Source: Paenarthrobacter aurescens TC1 (lineage in GTDB: Bacteria; Actinomycetota; Actinomycetes; Actinomycetales; Micrococcaceae). Taken from it: a DNA stretch of 64,000 nt. Shown here one piece after another: positions 24,527 to 33,484 of the stretch; position 1 is the first letter of the stretch; each line of letters starts with the position of its first letter. A model generated the notes under the pieces. That model made no database searches, was not told where the DNA came from, and saw nothing but the letters and a program-made list of their open reading frames with translations. Where the stretch lies: assembly GCA_000014925.1 (NCBI GenBank), contig CP000474.1, positions 3,100,001-3,164,000 of the forward strand. The letters run 5' to 3'. Both the position numbers and the translations under genes were made by a program.

Positions 24527-25450
24527 TTAGGCGCGGCGACGCTGGAGGACATCGTCCAAGTTGCTCAGGGCACTGTGGCCCTTTGCGGATGCCACCACAG
24601 CAGTTGAAGTCTCCGCCTGGTCAACGTTTTGCTTCAAGACAGGTTTGCCCACCGGCTTTGGTGCCTCGGGCAGATCCAGGGGCTCAGGAGCTGGACGGGG
24701 CGCTTTGGCTGCAGCGACGTACGTGGGTTTCGGGACCTCGACGGGTTGCCAACTGGCACCCTTCGAATCCTTGGCAGCTTCAGCGGATTTGTCTCCCGCG
24801 GCAACGGCAACGGCCAGCGCTGCTTGCCGTAGTTCCACCGCGGACAAGCGAGCAGCCTCACGGCTGGTGGCTTCGGCGTCGAAAACCGTAGTTTCCTTCG
24901 ATTCCACGGCAGGTTCCTTCGGCAAGTACCGCGCAGGAGTCGGGATGGGCGAGGCTTGCGCAGCACGACGCGCCCGCCGTTCACGAAGATCCCTCAGGGC
25001 AAGCTTCCGCAAAGTCACGACGGCGAGTACCGCACCAATGATGGACACCAGCGGCAACCAGACTGAACCGATCCCAACAATTCTGAGAACGCCGGAAACC
25101 GCTGCAGTGATCAACAACGCAAGGCCTGCCAATGCCAGCGTGACCCGGGCGTAACGGATAGTAAAGGGAGTCGTTGGCGCATTCGCCAAGGAAGGCTCGG
25201 CCGCACGGGATTCCTGGGGCGACGCCGGTGCTTTGCTGTGCATGGTCTCCATCGGTTTCTCCTGCTGAGGTGCCAAAGTCAGTACCACCCCTGCCTGCGT
25301 TTCGTCTGGTTCGTCATCAAATGCCTCTGCTGGAACAGCGGCCGTTTGGACTTGTTGCCGCCTGTTCCGCAAAACGTAGGGCGCCACCCAGACCATCCAC
25401 AGCGCGACAGTGACCACTAGTATCACCGAGCTGCTGAGAGGGAAGTCCAC
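24527..25450 (-). CDS. SepX/GlpR-like divisome membrane protein
   Basis: A 307-residue protein with an N-terminal TM (residues 6-27) followed at once by VAPYVLRNRRQ, two central TM helices at about 102-155, then basic and long Ala/Pro/Lys-rich cytoplasmic sequence. This layout, and its place after galU and rimJ, match SepX of Streptomyces and GlpR of Corynebacterium, which act with FtsZ and a gephyrin-like Glp protein at the septum. The identity rests on topology and synteny. GTG 25450 (VDFPLSSS) follows TACGGT by 7 nt; longer readings upstream are Cys/Arg-rich and unlikely. Confidence 0.65.
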   Translation of the reverse strand: MDFPLSSSVILVVTVALWMVWVAPYVLRNRRQQVQTAAVPAEAFDDEPDETQAGVVLTLAPQQEKPMETMHSKAPASPQESRAAEPSLANAPTTPFTIRYARVTLALAGLALLITAAVSGVLRIVGIGSVWLPLVSIIGAVLAVVTLRKLALRDLRERRARRAAQASPIPTPARYLPKEPAVESKETTVFDAEATSREAARLSAVELRQAALAVAVAAGDKSAEAAKDSKGASWQPVEVPKPTYVAAAKAPRPAPEPLDLPEAPKPVGKPVLKQNVDQAETSTAVVASAKGHSALSNLDDVLQRRRA

Positions 25451-25463
25451 ATTCAAAACCGTA
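25448..25463 (-). promoter_or_regulatory. -10 of the SepX/GlpR-like gene
   Basis: TACGGT at 25458-25463, 7 nt before the GTG. Confidence 0.55.
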
Positions 25464-25562
25464 GAAGCAAATCGCCGGGTGCAGCGGCATTGCGGCCGGT
25501 GTGTCGTCGGCGAGTCCGCAAATGACTGGAGATACGTGCAAAAAGGCCGATGACCTGCCGGT

Positions 25563-26174
25563 TTATCCTCGGAGCCACCTGCGCAGGAGTCCCTCTGGAA
25601 CTTCATCGGCGGTCAGTGCAAAGGAGCGGTGATCAGCCCATTCGCCGTTGATGTGCAAGTAGCGCTCCCGGTAGCCTTCGTCGCGGAATCCAAGCTTCTC
25701 CACCACCCTCAAACTCGGTGAGTTCTCCGGACGGATGTTGATTTCCATTCGGTGCAATCCCAGCACCCTGAAGCAATGGTCCGTTGCCATCGCAACCGCA
25801 GTTGGAGCAATGCCGTGCCCGGCGCGGTCCTTGTCGACCCAATAACCCAGGGTGGCCATCATGGCCGATCCCCAGACGATGGAGGACACCGTAAGTTGCC
25901 CGACGATCCTTGGTTCCCGAAAGCCCTCGGTCCGCTCAACAATGAGAAAGGGCAGTGCGGATGACTGACGGGCCTGTTCATTCAGGGAACCCACCATTTG
26001 GCGGTAGCTGGGGAGGCGCCCACCCGGAGCCGGGTTGGACGCCTCCCACGGCGCAAGCCATTCACTGTTCCGCGAACGAACCTCGGACCACTCCCGCTTG
26101 TCGCGGTAACGGATAGGCCGAAGCAGCAGGTCTCCGCTTTCCAGCGTCACCGGCCAGATCGCAGAGCCGTACAT
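25563..26174 (-). CDS. rimJ: GNAT N-acetyltransferase, RimJ/RimL type
   Basis: A 203-residue acetyltransferase with DLLLRPIRYRDKREW at the start and the RimJ/RimL acetyl-CoA region (AGHGIAPTAVAMATDHCFRVLGLHRMEINIRPEN) followed by SLRVVEKLGFRDEGYRERYLHINGEWADH. Family members modify N-termini of ribosomal proteins; the target here is unknown. It begins 6 bases after the galU stop codon, so it is co-transcribed with galU. In related actinobacteria a gephyrin-like glp/moeA gene usually lies between them; it is absent here. Confidence 0.87.
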   Translation of the reverse strand: MYGSAIWPVTLESGDLLLRPIRYRDKREWSEVRSRNSEWLAPWEASNPAPGGRLPSYRQMVGSLNEQARQSSALPFLIVERTEGFREPRIVGQLTVSSIVWGSAMMATLGYWVDKDRAGHGIAPTAVAMATDHCFRVLGLHRMEINIRPENSPSLRVVEKLGFRDEGYRERYLHINGEWADHRSFALTADEVPEGLLRRWLRG

Positions 26175-26180
26175 CGTGGG

Positions 26181-27086
26181 TTATTTGGGAAGTGCGGCGG
26201 TGAAGTTGGGCAGCCACTCACGAAGTTCAGGACCAAGGTCTTCACGTTCGCAGGCAAGCTCGATGCAGGCCTTGAGGTAGCTGAGCTTGTCACCGGTGTC
26301 GTAGCGGCGGCCGCGGAAGACAACGCCGTAGACGCCATAGCCTTCGCCTTCCCCGGCGGCAAGCACCTCAAGGGCGTCCGTCAGCTGGATCTCTCCACCG
26401 CGACCGGGGGCGGTCTTCTCCAAGACTTCGAACACGGCCGGGTGCAGGACGTAGCGTCCAATCACGGCAAGGTTTGACGGTGCTTCTTCGGGGGAAGGCT
26501 TCTCAACGAGCTGCTTGATGCGGACGTAGCCGTCCTCGCCGTTGTCCTCAACATCGGCGCAACCATAAGCGCTGATCTTGGAGGGCTCCACCTCGATGAG
26601 GGCAACCACGGAACCGCCGGTCTTCTGTTGAACGGCGATCATTTCGCTCAGCAGGTCTTCGCGGGCGTCGATCAGGTCATCGCCAAGCAGGACGGCAAAG
26701 GGCTCGTAACCTACGTGCTGCTTCGCACGAAGGACAGCGTGGCCAAGACCATTCGGGTCGCCTTGCCGGACGTAGTGAATGTCACCGAGGTTGGTGGCGG
26801 ACTGAATGGCTTCAAGCTTGGCGGTATCGCCCTTTTCCGCCAAGGTGGCCTCAAGAGCCGGGACACGGTCAAAGTGGTCTTCCAGTGCTCGCTTGCTGCG
26901 TCCTGTGATCATCAGGACGTCATGCAGGCCTACCTTGACCGCTTCTTCGACGACATACTGGATGGCAGGCTTGTCCACTACGGGCAGCATTTCCTTCGGC
27001 ATCGCCTTCGTGGCGGGAAGGAACCGGGTGCCAAGGCCCGCTGCGGGAATGACGGCCTTACGGACAGCGTTGTTTTCTAGAGTCAC
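26181..27086 (-). CDS. galU: UTP-glucose-1-phosphate uridylyltransferase
   Basis: A 301-residue nucleotidyltransferase that makes UDP-glucose from UTP and glucose-1-phosphate. It has the nucleotide-binding GLGTRFLPATKAMPKEMLPVVDKP signature (shown by its ends GLGTRFLP and PKEMLPVVDKP), LLGDDLID for metal binding, and LVEKPSPEEAPSN for sugar binding. GTG 27086 follows TACATT by 6 nt; the upstream ATG at 27116 would precede the promoter and is rejected. UDP-glucose feeds cell-wall and glycan synthesis. Confidence 0.93.
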   Translation of the reverse strand: MTLENNAVRKAVIPAAGLGTRFLPATKAMPKEMLPVVDKPAIQYVVEEAVKVGLHDVLMITGRSKRALEDHFDRVPALEATLAEKGDTAKLEAIQSATNLGDIHYVRQGDPNGLGHAVLRAKQHVGYEPFAVLLGDDLIDAREDLLSEMIAVQQKTGGSVVALIEVEPSKISAYGCADVEDNGEDGYVRIKQLVEKPSPEEAPSNLAVIGRYVLHPAVFEVLEKTAPGRGGEIQLTDALEVLAAGEGEGYGVYGVVFRGRRYDTGDKLSYLKACIELACEREDLGPELREWLPNFTAALPK

Positions 27087-27098
27087 CGGACTAATGTA
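27084..27098 (-). promoter_or_regulatory. -10 of galU
   Basis: TACATT at 27093-27098, 6 nt before the GTG. Confidence 0.6.
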
Positions 27099-27187
27099 AC
27101 GGACGGAACACATCAACCGCTAAACCCCTCGCCGCGCTGATAGCACTTTTGATTTCCGGAGTGGACAGCCTCCGCTGATTAGCTGTT

Positions 27188-27829
27188 ATGCAAAGACCTT
27201 ACGAATGGACACAGATGCCCTCCAAGGAAGACATCCGGAGCAGCCGGCGGCTGCACAGGCGAACCCTCACTCCGGAGCACATAGCAAGTGCAGGTGAGTC
27301 CCTTGCGCGGCACGGGACAACCTGGGCAGCAAGGGTCTCCCCGGGCACTGCCGCGACCTTCGCCGTGTATCTGGGTGTAGCTTTCGAGCCACCCACCCTC
27401 CCCCTCATCCGATCGCTGCACGAGGCAGGGCACAGGGTTTTGTTGCCCGTTTGCGAGCCCGGCCGGCAATTGAGTTGGGTTTACTGGACACCTTCCACGG
27501 CATTTGTCAGGTCCTCTTATGCGCCCATAGACGAGCCCGAGGGTGAACGCCTTGAAAGTTCAGTGATAGCCGGAGCCGCGGGAATCTTCATGCCCGCCAC
27601 GGCCGTGGACCGGGACGGCAACCGGATTGGCCAAGGCGGCGGTTACTACGACCGCCTTCTTCAAGGCCTCGACGCTTCCGGCGGGCGGCCTCCCACCATT
27701 GCGGTTCTTTACGACGACGATTTGTTACCTTCGGGATCCATTCCCGCCGAGGCGTTTGATCGCCCCGTGCAGCAGGTGTTGACCCCGTCGGGCATCGTCC
27801 AACTCCACGACGCCGCGAAGCCCGGCTGA
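27188..27829 (+). CDS. 5-formyltetrahydrofolate cyclo-ligase
   Basis: A 213-residue enzyme converting 5-formyl-THF to 5,10-methenyl-THF with ATP. The C-terminal signature GQGGGYYDRLL is present, along with the N-terminal R..R..L....I motif. ATG 27188 is used; ATG 27215 (MPSKEDIRSSRR) with GGA 7 nt upstream is an equal alternative and would make the start match the family better. It is divergent from galU, a gene order kept across actinobacteria. Confidence 0.88.
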   Translation: MQRPYEWTQMPSKEDIRSSRRLHRRTLTPEHIASAGESLARHGTTWAARVSPGTAATFAVYLGVAFEPPTLPLIRSLHEAGHRVLLPVCEPGRQLSWVYWTPSTAFVRSSYAPIDEPEGERLESSVIAGAAGIFMPATAVDRDGNRIGQGGGYYDRLLQGLDASGGRPPTIAVLYDDDLLPSGSIPAEAFDRPVQQVLTPSGIVQLHDAAKPG

Positions 27830-27982
27830 CGCTCCGGCCCGCCATGTGAACCTTGGCACATCCGCTGGTACGTGCCGCCTGGACCGATGATAGAATTGGC
27901 ACTCAGGCCCTGCGACTGCTAAAGAGGAACTTCTCCGCTGATGCTGCACAGGACCTGAACTTTGTCCTAAAGGAGGAACTCA

Positions 27983-28243
27983 GTGCCCACATACGCATAC
28001 GCCTGCAAAGACTGTGACCATGCCTTTGACATCGTCCAGTCCTTTTCTGACAGCTCCTTGACGGAGTGCCCCGAATGCAATGGTGCGCTTCGTAAGAAGT
28101 TCAATAGCGTCGGCGTCGTTTTCAAGGGCTCCGGGTTCTACCGGACAGACTCGCGCGACGCCAAGGGCAGTACGGTTTCGGCCGCACCAGCCGCCCCGGC
28201 TGCCACCGCAGCAGCACCGGCAACCGCAGCCGCAGCCAGCTAG
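27983..28243 (+). CDS. FmdB family zinc ribbon protein
   Basis: An 86-residue protein with two CxxC pairs (CKDC and CPEC) in the first 35 residues that bind zinc, and a long Ala/Pro/Thr tail. FmdB proteins were named from the formamidase operon, but their role is unclear. GTG 27983 has AAGGAGG upstream. It lies between the folate gene and a SAF-domain gene. Confidence 0.88.
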   Translation: MPTYAYACKDCDHAFDIVQSFSDSSLTECPECNGALRKKFNSVGVVFKGSGFYRTDSRDAKGSTVSAAPAAPAATAAAPATAAAAS

Positions 28244-28296
28244 GCGCTTTTCCACATAGCGCAACGGACCACTGTTTGCGGGTCCGGGAAGCTGGC

Positions 28297-28311
28297 TAAC
28301 GTGGCGGCATG
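28297..28311 (+). promoter_or_regulatory. -10 of the SAF gene
   Basis: TAACGT at 28297-28302, 6 nt before the ATG. Confidence 0.55.
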
Positions 28312-29118
28312 CCATCTACGTCACGCAGCGCTCTTCTCTCCCGCGCCGAGCGTTCAGCAGCAGCCGGCAATTGGCCACCACTGAACCGTTCGCCCAACCG
28401 CCTGTCCCGGGCCCGTGCCGGGAATACTGCGCGCTTCAGCCGCAATCGTCCCGGAGATCGTGCTGGTCAACGGGGCCAGCGGGCCGGATTTGGCTCCTGG
28501 ATCACACGAAACCGCCGTTTGGCAGTAGCGCTTCTGCTGTGCGTGGCTGCCGGCATCGCAGTCCATCAGCTCACTCCCGCATCGGAGCAGCGTGTGAGCG
28601 TCGTAGTCGCAGCTCGCGACCTCCCGACGGGTACCAGCCTCACTGAATCCGATCTCACCAGCGTTGGGGTGCCACCTGACCTCGCACTTAGCGGTGCTTT
28701 GAATAGCATCGGCACTCTTGTCGGCCGCCAGCTAGCCTCCCCTCTCGGCAAGGGGCAGATACCTACGGAGTCGAGCCTGCTGGGTCCGGGCCTCCTGACG
28801 GGAGCTCCTGTGGGCACGGCAGCGGTCCCACTCCGGATGGCCGACCCCTCGTCCATCCAGCTCCTCTCTCCCGGCCAGTTGGTCACGGTGGTCCTCACCG
28901 CAGCGGGCTCCTACGACGAGTCCAGGCAAAGCCAAGTACTCGCAGGCCCGGTGCCCGTCCTCTGGACATCGGCACAGGGCGGCAAGCCGGGCGAATGGCT
29001 GGGGACAGGTGACACCGATGGCCTGGTAGTGGTGGCGGCCGATCCCCAACAAGCAGAAAAGCTCGCCGGCGCATCAACGCAAGGCAAGCTCTTCTTTGTT
29101 TTGGTCAGCCCCTCATGA
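28309..29118 (+). CDS. SAF domain membrane protein (CpaB/RcpC-like)
   Basis: A 269-residue protein: an Arg-rich cytoplasmic N-terminus of about 65 residues, one TM helix (LAVALLLCVAAGIAVHQLTP), then a SAF domain starting VSVVVAARDLPTGTSLTESDL. SAF proteins at pilus loci (CpaB) help assemble the pilin channel, but no pilus genes occur nearby, so the role is open. ATG 28309 follows TAACGT by 6 nt. Its end converges on the large helicase gene with 23 bases between. Confidence 0.8.
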   Translation: MPSTSRSALLSRAERSAAAGNWPPLNRSPNRLSRARAGNTARFSRNRPGDRAGQRGQRAGFGSWITRNRRLAVALLLCVAAGIAVHQLTPASEQRVSVVVAARDLPTGTSLTESDLTSVGVPPDLALSGALNSIGTLVGRQLASPLGKGQIPTESSLLGPGLLTGAPVGTAAVPLRMADPSSIQLLSPGQLVTVVLTAAGSYDESRQSQVLAGPVPVLWTSAQGGKPGEWLGTGDTDGLVVVAADPQQAEKLAGASTQGKLFFVLVSPS

Positions 29119-29141
29119 GCTGCTCAGTCATAGCCAGCTGT

Positions 29142-32100
29142 TCAGCCCCAGTGTGGCGGTTTCTGTTCCTTCAGCCACTGCTCATGGTCGTAGCCGGAAT
29201 CGTCACCCCATCGCCGAGGATCATCCTCAGCGGCCTTTGTAGGAAGAATGCCGCTGGAGCCCGTCTTGGCTGCCGTGGTCTTTGGATCCGCAGCCTCTTC
29301 GGCTTCAGTATTGCCCGGCTCACCGGATTCCTGCGAAGCACGGTCTTCTGTGCCTGTGTCTTGATCCATCAGTGGTGCTTCTTTCACATCTTCTGCAGAG
29401 CTGTTTATCTCGGCAACGTCATTTGCCTCACGGACATCGGCCTGAAATTCGCCGTCTGCACGGTCCACCGAACCGGAAGGAAACGGCAGCTGTGCATCGC
29501 CCGCATTCAATTGTTCACCATCGGAGTGCAGGAAACCATGCTGGGCGGAGGCCGACTGGGCGATGTGGTTCTCCAGTCCCAGGTACGAACCAATCCTGTC
29601 CGCGCAAGACGAAGGATCCGTGAAGACCTCAATCGTCCAGAGCGACATGTAGCGCCAGCCCATGCGCTCCAGCAGTTGCGGCCGCAACCGGCTCCGTTCA
29701 CGGACGCTCATCCGCCGGTAGCGTTCAGTACCATCGGATTCGATGGCAACGGGGGTGGGGATTTCAGCACCCTCCCGGCCAATGGTATGGACGGGGTCGG
29801 CCGCCGCTGCTATATCCAGCACGCCGTCGTAGAGATGCCAGACTCGGGCTCCGCGGGCACGCAGGCGTTCTCCAAGGTCGGCCACCAACGGATCCTCACC
29901 AAGCGCCTGCTCACTGGCTACAGCGCGGGAGGCGGGTGTTCCGAGGTTGCTGTTCCCGGAGAGCTCCCGATCCAGGAGTTCATAGAAGTCCACTGCACCA
30001 TGGGCCAAGCGATCAAGGTCGAGATCCTCGGGCCGGAAGCACGTCAGGACGTGCATGGAGCGCCTGGCCCTGGTCATCGCCAGGGCAAAGCGGTTCCGCC
30101 CCCCATCGGTGGACAGCGGGCCGAAGGAATGAAGCGCACGGCCGTGCGGAGTGCGTCCATAACCCAGCGAGAAGATCACGTGGTCACGCACCAAGCCCTG
30201 GGCGCGCTCAAGGTCCACCACACGGAAGGACTCGGGTCCGGCTCCGAAGAAGGTGGACAACAGAGGGTGGTTGGGCAGCTGGAGCCTGATGGCCTCGCCA
30301 ATCCTGGCAGCATGGCGCAAGCTTGCGGTCACTACCGCCAAGGAAGTACGGGGCCGGAGCCTGGCATGTTCGAACACAAGGTCCACTACGCGGTTAACCT
30401 CGGCGGTGACCGACTCGACACCCTCGTGATCCGCCCCGGGAAGCCCCGTACCATCCGGTATGTACTCGACGTGGATCGAACGGTCCAGGCCGGTGACCGA
30501 GTTGCCGTCGGGCAGTCGCCGCAGACCGCCGTCGTAGTAGTTCTTGCTCAACTGGAGGATCAAATCCTCGTCCACCGCGCGATAAACCCAATTCAGCTGC
30601 CAAGTGGGAAGGACCCTGGCCAAGGCTTTGAACGCACTGTCCACGTTCTCGTGGCTGGCCACCCCGGCAACCGGCGGTTCCACGGCGACGCTGAAAGTGC
30701 GCGCATTGGCAATTTTCGCATCACCGAAGGCAATCACCTGCTGTGCTCGGGCAATCGCAGGGAGAACAGCTTGCAGAGAAGTGGATTCGGCGTCGATAAC
30801 CACCACAGCGTCGAATTTCTGCTCGGCCGGAAGAACGCCGGTGAGCAGGTACGGGCTGACGGACCAGACAGGGACCAACAAGGGCACGAGATCCGGCGCT
30901 TGGGCGCTCAGGGCCGGCAACGTCACACGTCCATCCTTCAACAGGGCACGGAGCAACTCCGCCTGCCTTGGGTGCTCAAGAAGCCCTTGACGCCATTTTT
31001 CGGCCAGCTGCCAACGAAGGCGGGCGGCGCCGCTGGCAATGTGTGCCTGATCGGCAAGGCGGTATTCCGCTTCGAGGCGGCGCAACGAATCACCGTCAGA
31101 CATGGCGAGGTAGTCATCACCGCTGATCATGGCCTCCAAGGCCGACTGCCACCAGGCCAGGTCCAGTTCAGCGGCTACGGACGACGCCGGGACTTCCCTG
31201 GCAGCAAGGTCGGCCAGCAACTCGCCGAGTCCGTGCTCGCGCATTTCCTCAACCAAGAGCGTCCGCTCGGGAAGGGTTTCCAGCGTGGCAGTATCTGCGA
31301 CGAGCCGCTCGAGCCGTTCCATGAGTTGCAGATACGGTGTCTCGTGCAACGAACCGGCATCGGAGGTGTGCTTGAGCGCATCGCCAAGGCGGCGGAGTTC
31401 GCCATCAAGCTCCCGGTAGAGCGCACCGAGGTCGGCAAGGCCGGAGGGCACCGCCGGGTGTCGCTGGGTTGTTGCGTAGCCTGCCCACAGAGCCCGCTGC
31501 TCCTGGACCAGGACCAAGGAACTGTGGAGGTCCGCGATGTGGACACCGGGCCGGACGTACTCCTTGGCCACACGCCGCAGTCGGGAGCGCTGCATGGAAG
31601 GCATCTCAAGGTTCCGCTCACGGCGCCAGGCAGAGCTGGCAGTGGCGGAGATGAGGTCATGCACCGGCCGGTCGAAGATGTCCGGAGTGAACTTGTCCAA
31701 GCTTCCGCGCACGGCGATCAGCAGTTCAAGCTGGGCACCCCACTCGGTGAAGGTTTCGCCCAATCGAATCTCGGCGTGGTCGGAAACCTGCTTCATTCGA
31801 TCCCGCAGGACCGGGAGTTTCTCCTCGGCCGAGCGGGCCAGCTGCTGCGCTTCCTCGGTCTCCTTGCGGGTGACCAGGCGGGCGCCATACCAAGGGCTGG
31901 AGGTGGAGGCCCGGCTGAAGCTGCCAAGCTCGGCAGCGCGGCGCAGGCGGCCCGCGAGCTCTTCACGGTCCTTGATGTTGTCCAGGACGCTTCGCTTCAA
32001 GCGCACCGTCGTGGAGGGCGCCGGGTGGATGGATGTCAGCTCAGCGAGCGATTGCATTGCCTGGTAGGGCGAGCAGCCCCAGCGTTCACGGACATTGTGC

Positions 32101-33323
32101 AGCGAGGCCACATGGTCCATCAGGGCATGACGGTGTCCGGTCAATGTCTGGTGAAGGTTGCCAAGCTGCGGTTCAAGCGCCTTCTCATTGCGCATGATGG
32201 CCCTGACCAGCTGACCCTTGAGTTGCTGGGGAGTGGTGCCGTTACCAGGCTTGAAGAGCATCGACTCGAGGCCAAGCGATTCGAGGTGGGCGGAAAGACC
32301 CGCGAGACTGGATTGCCTGTCCCCCACCACCAGCACGGACTTGCCTTCACTGACCAACGCGCCGATGGCATTGATGGCGGTCTGCGTCTGCCCGCTCCCG
32401 GGCGGAGTGCTGACAACCAGTGAATCCCCGGCGCGAACGGCGTCCACCACGTACTGCTGGTCCGTATCGGCATCGAGCAAAAGAAGTTCATCCGCCGGAT
32501 CGCGAAGGTCCAGGCTGGGGAACCTGCCCGCCTTGATGGGCTCCGGCTCAATGTCGCCGCCGTTGGCAGCAGTGGAGAGGGCCGCGACCGTGGGGTTGTT
32601 CATATTGATCCACGGATCATCAAGGTTGCCTGAAAGGTCAGCCAGCGTAGTGACCAGCAGGTTGAACTCCACCTCTGCACCATGAATCGGCTGAATCAGC
32701 GTGGACAAACGGTCCAGAACCGGCTGGGGATCAAGCCGGGCGGTGTTGTACGCCATGCGAGCCACAGCGTTGACGTCAAAGACGATGCCATGAACTGTCT
32801 TCAGATGGCGCACCAGAGCGGGGTTCATGCGTGCCTGCTCTGTCAGCTGCAGTTCAAAGTCGTCTTCGCCCGGCCTGACCGTGAGGACGATGGACGTGAG
32901 CATCACAGGAGCGGAGACGCGCTGCGGCTTGCCTCCCACGGCCGAGGTCCACACCACAGTTCCGGCGGACAGGTACCCGGCCTCGATGCCGCGGTCGTTG
33001 CTGAGCTCAAAGATTTTGGAACGGATGTTGCGGGCAGCCCTGGCGGCCACCAAGTACTGTTGGCGGTCCCTGATGAGCGTGGACAGGCGTGTTCGGCGCC
33101 CTGCCAGCAACTGTGCCAGCCCGGAAGGGTGAGCGTTGCTGAGATCGATGGCGCCTTCAGGCGTCTTGACGAAGCGCAGCATCGTGTCTGCCCCGGTGAC
33201 CGGTTTGAGACCAGACAGCCATTTGCGGAGCTCTTCGGAGCCCTCTTCCTGGCCTTGACCTACTGACACGACTTCTGCCTTCTTTTCTGTACTAGCTTTA
33301 GACGCCTTGGACCATACCGGCAT
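29142..33323 (-). CDS. DUF4011-helicase-Vsr protein with degenerate ATPase motifs (Hhe-like)
   Basis: A 1,393-residue protein in four parts. Residues 20-260 resemble DUF4011 (TVVWTSAVGGKPQRVSAPVML...RMNPALVRHL). Residues about 295-1120 are an SF1 helicase core whose P-loop reads PPGSGQTQT with Gln312 (CAG at 32388-32390) where lysine is needed; Walker B reads VVVIDAES (844-847) instead of DEAS, GDxKQ becomes GDAKI, but TRARRSMHV is kept. Residues 1140-1240 are a Vsr-fold nuclease with Asp1170 and AIESDG (Glu1195). An acidic tail ends WLKEQKPPHWG. This order matches Hhe, a reported antiphage protein, but ATP hydrolysis is doubtful. ATG 33323 follows TACCCT by 7 nt. It lies next to guaA. Confidence 0.75.
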   Translation of the reverse strand: MPVWSKASKASTEKKAEVVSVGQGQEEGSEELRKWLSGLKPVTGADTMLRFVKTPEGAIDLSNAHPSGLAQLLAGRRTRLSTLIRDRQQYLVAARAARNIRSKIFELSNDRGIEAGYLSAGTVVWTSAVGGKPQRVSAPVMLTSIVLTVRPGEDDFELQLTEQARMNPALVRHLKTVHGIVFDVNAVARMAYNTARLDPQPVLDRLSTLIQPIHGAEVEFNLLVTTLADLSGNLDDPWINMNNPTVAALSTAANGGDIEPEPIKAGRFPSLDLRDPADELLLLDADTDQQYVVDAVRAGDSLVVSTPPGSGQTQTAINAIGALVSEGKSVLVVGDRQSSLAGLSAHLESLGLESMLFKPGNGTTPQQLKGQLVRAIMRNEKALEPQLGNLHQTLTGHRHALMDHVASLHNVRERWGCSPYQAMQSLAELTSIHPAPSTTVRLKRSVLDNIKDREELAGRLRRAAELGSFSRASTSSPWYGARLVTRKETEEAQQLARSAEEKLPVLRDRMKQVSDHAEIRLGETFTEWGAQLELLIAVRGSLDKFTPDIFDRPVHDLISATASSAWRRERNLEMPSMQRSRLRRVAKEYVRPGVHIADLHSSLVLVQEQRALWAGYATTQRHPAVPSGLADLGALYRELDGELRRLGDALKHTSDAGSLHETPYLQLMERLERLVADTATLETLPERTLLVEEMREHGLGELLADLAAREVPASSVAAELDLAWWQSALEAMISGDDYLAMSDGDSLRRLEAEYRLADQAHIASGAARLRWQLAEKWRQGLLEHPRQAELLRALLKDGRVTLPALSAQAPDLVPLLVPVWSVSPYLLTGVLPAEQKFDAVVVIDAESTSLQAVLPAIARAQQVIAFGDAKIANARTFSVAVEPPVAGVASHENVDSAFKALARVLPTWQLNWVYRAVDEDLILQLSKNYYDGGLRRLPDGNSVTGLDRSIHVEYIPDGTGLPGADHEGVESVTAEVNRVVDLVFEHARLRPRTSLAVVTASLRHAARIGEAIRLQLPNHPLLSTFFGAGPESFRVVDLERAQGLVRDHVIFSLGYGRTPHGRALHSFGPLSTDGGRNRFALAMTRARRSMHVLTCFRPEDLDLDRLAHGAVDFYELLDRELSGNSNLGTPASRAVASEQALGEDPLVADLGERLRARGARVWHLYDGVLDIAAAADPVHTIGREGAEIPTPVAIESDGTERYRRMSVRERSRLRPQLLERMGWRYMSLWTIEVFTDPSSCADRIGSYLGLENHIAQSASAQHGFLHSDGEQLNAGDAQLPFPSGSVDRADGEFQADVREANDVAEINSSAEDVKEAPLMDQDTGTEDRASQESGEPGNTEAEEAADPKTTAAKTGSSGILPTKAAEDDPRRWGDDSGYDHEQWLKEQKPPHWG

Positions 33324-33336
33324 ACTTTCGAGGGTA
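33321..33336 (-). promoter_or_regulatory. -10 of the DUF4011-helicase-Vsr gene
   Basis: TACCCT at 33331-33336, 7 nt before the ATG. Confidence 0.5.
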
Positions 33337-33445
33337 GCGGGAATCCTCGGTCAGGCTGCTCCGCAACGCTGTTCCAACGCGAAATTCGCCGTCATTTCAC
33401 AGGTGGCCGCAGTTGCGTCCAAAGAAGTATCCCAGGTTCAAACAC

Positions 33446-33477
33446 AGTGGCCGGCCTCCCGAAGGAAGCCGGCCACT
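33446..33477 (-). terminator. guaA terminator
   Basis: AGTGGCCGGC (33446-33455) pairs with GCCGGCCACT (33468-33477) around a 12-base loop, followed on the minus strand by GTGTTTG. It begins 8 bases after the guaA stop codon. Confidence 0.75.
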
Positions 33478-33484
33478 CAAAATG

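Noticed and set aside
29115..32423. Long open frame of 1,102 codons on the plus strand
   Set aside because: It is the antisense shadow of the DUF4011-helicase-Vsr gene: composition is odd, no domain is seen, and the minus strand carries clear helicase motifs.
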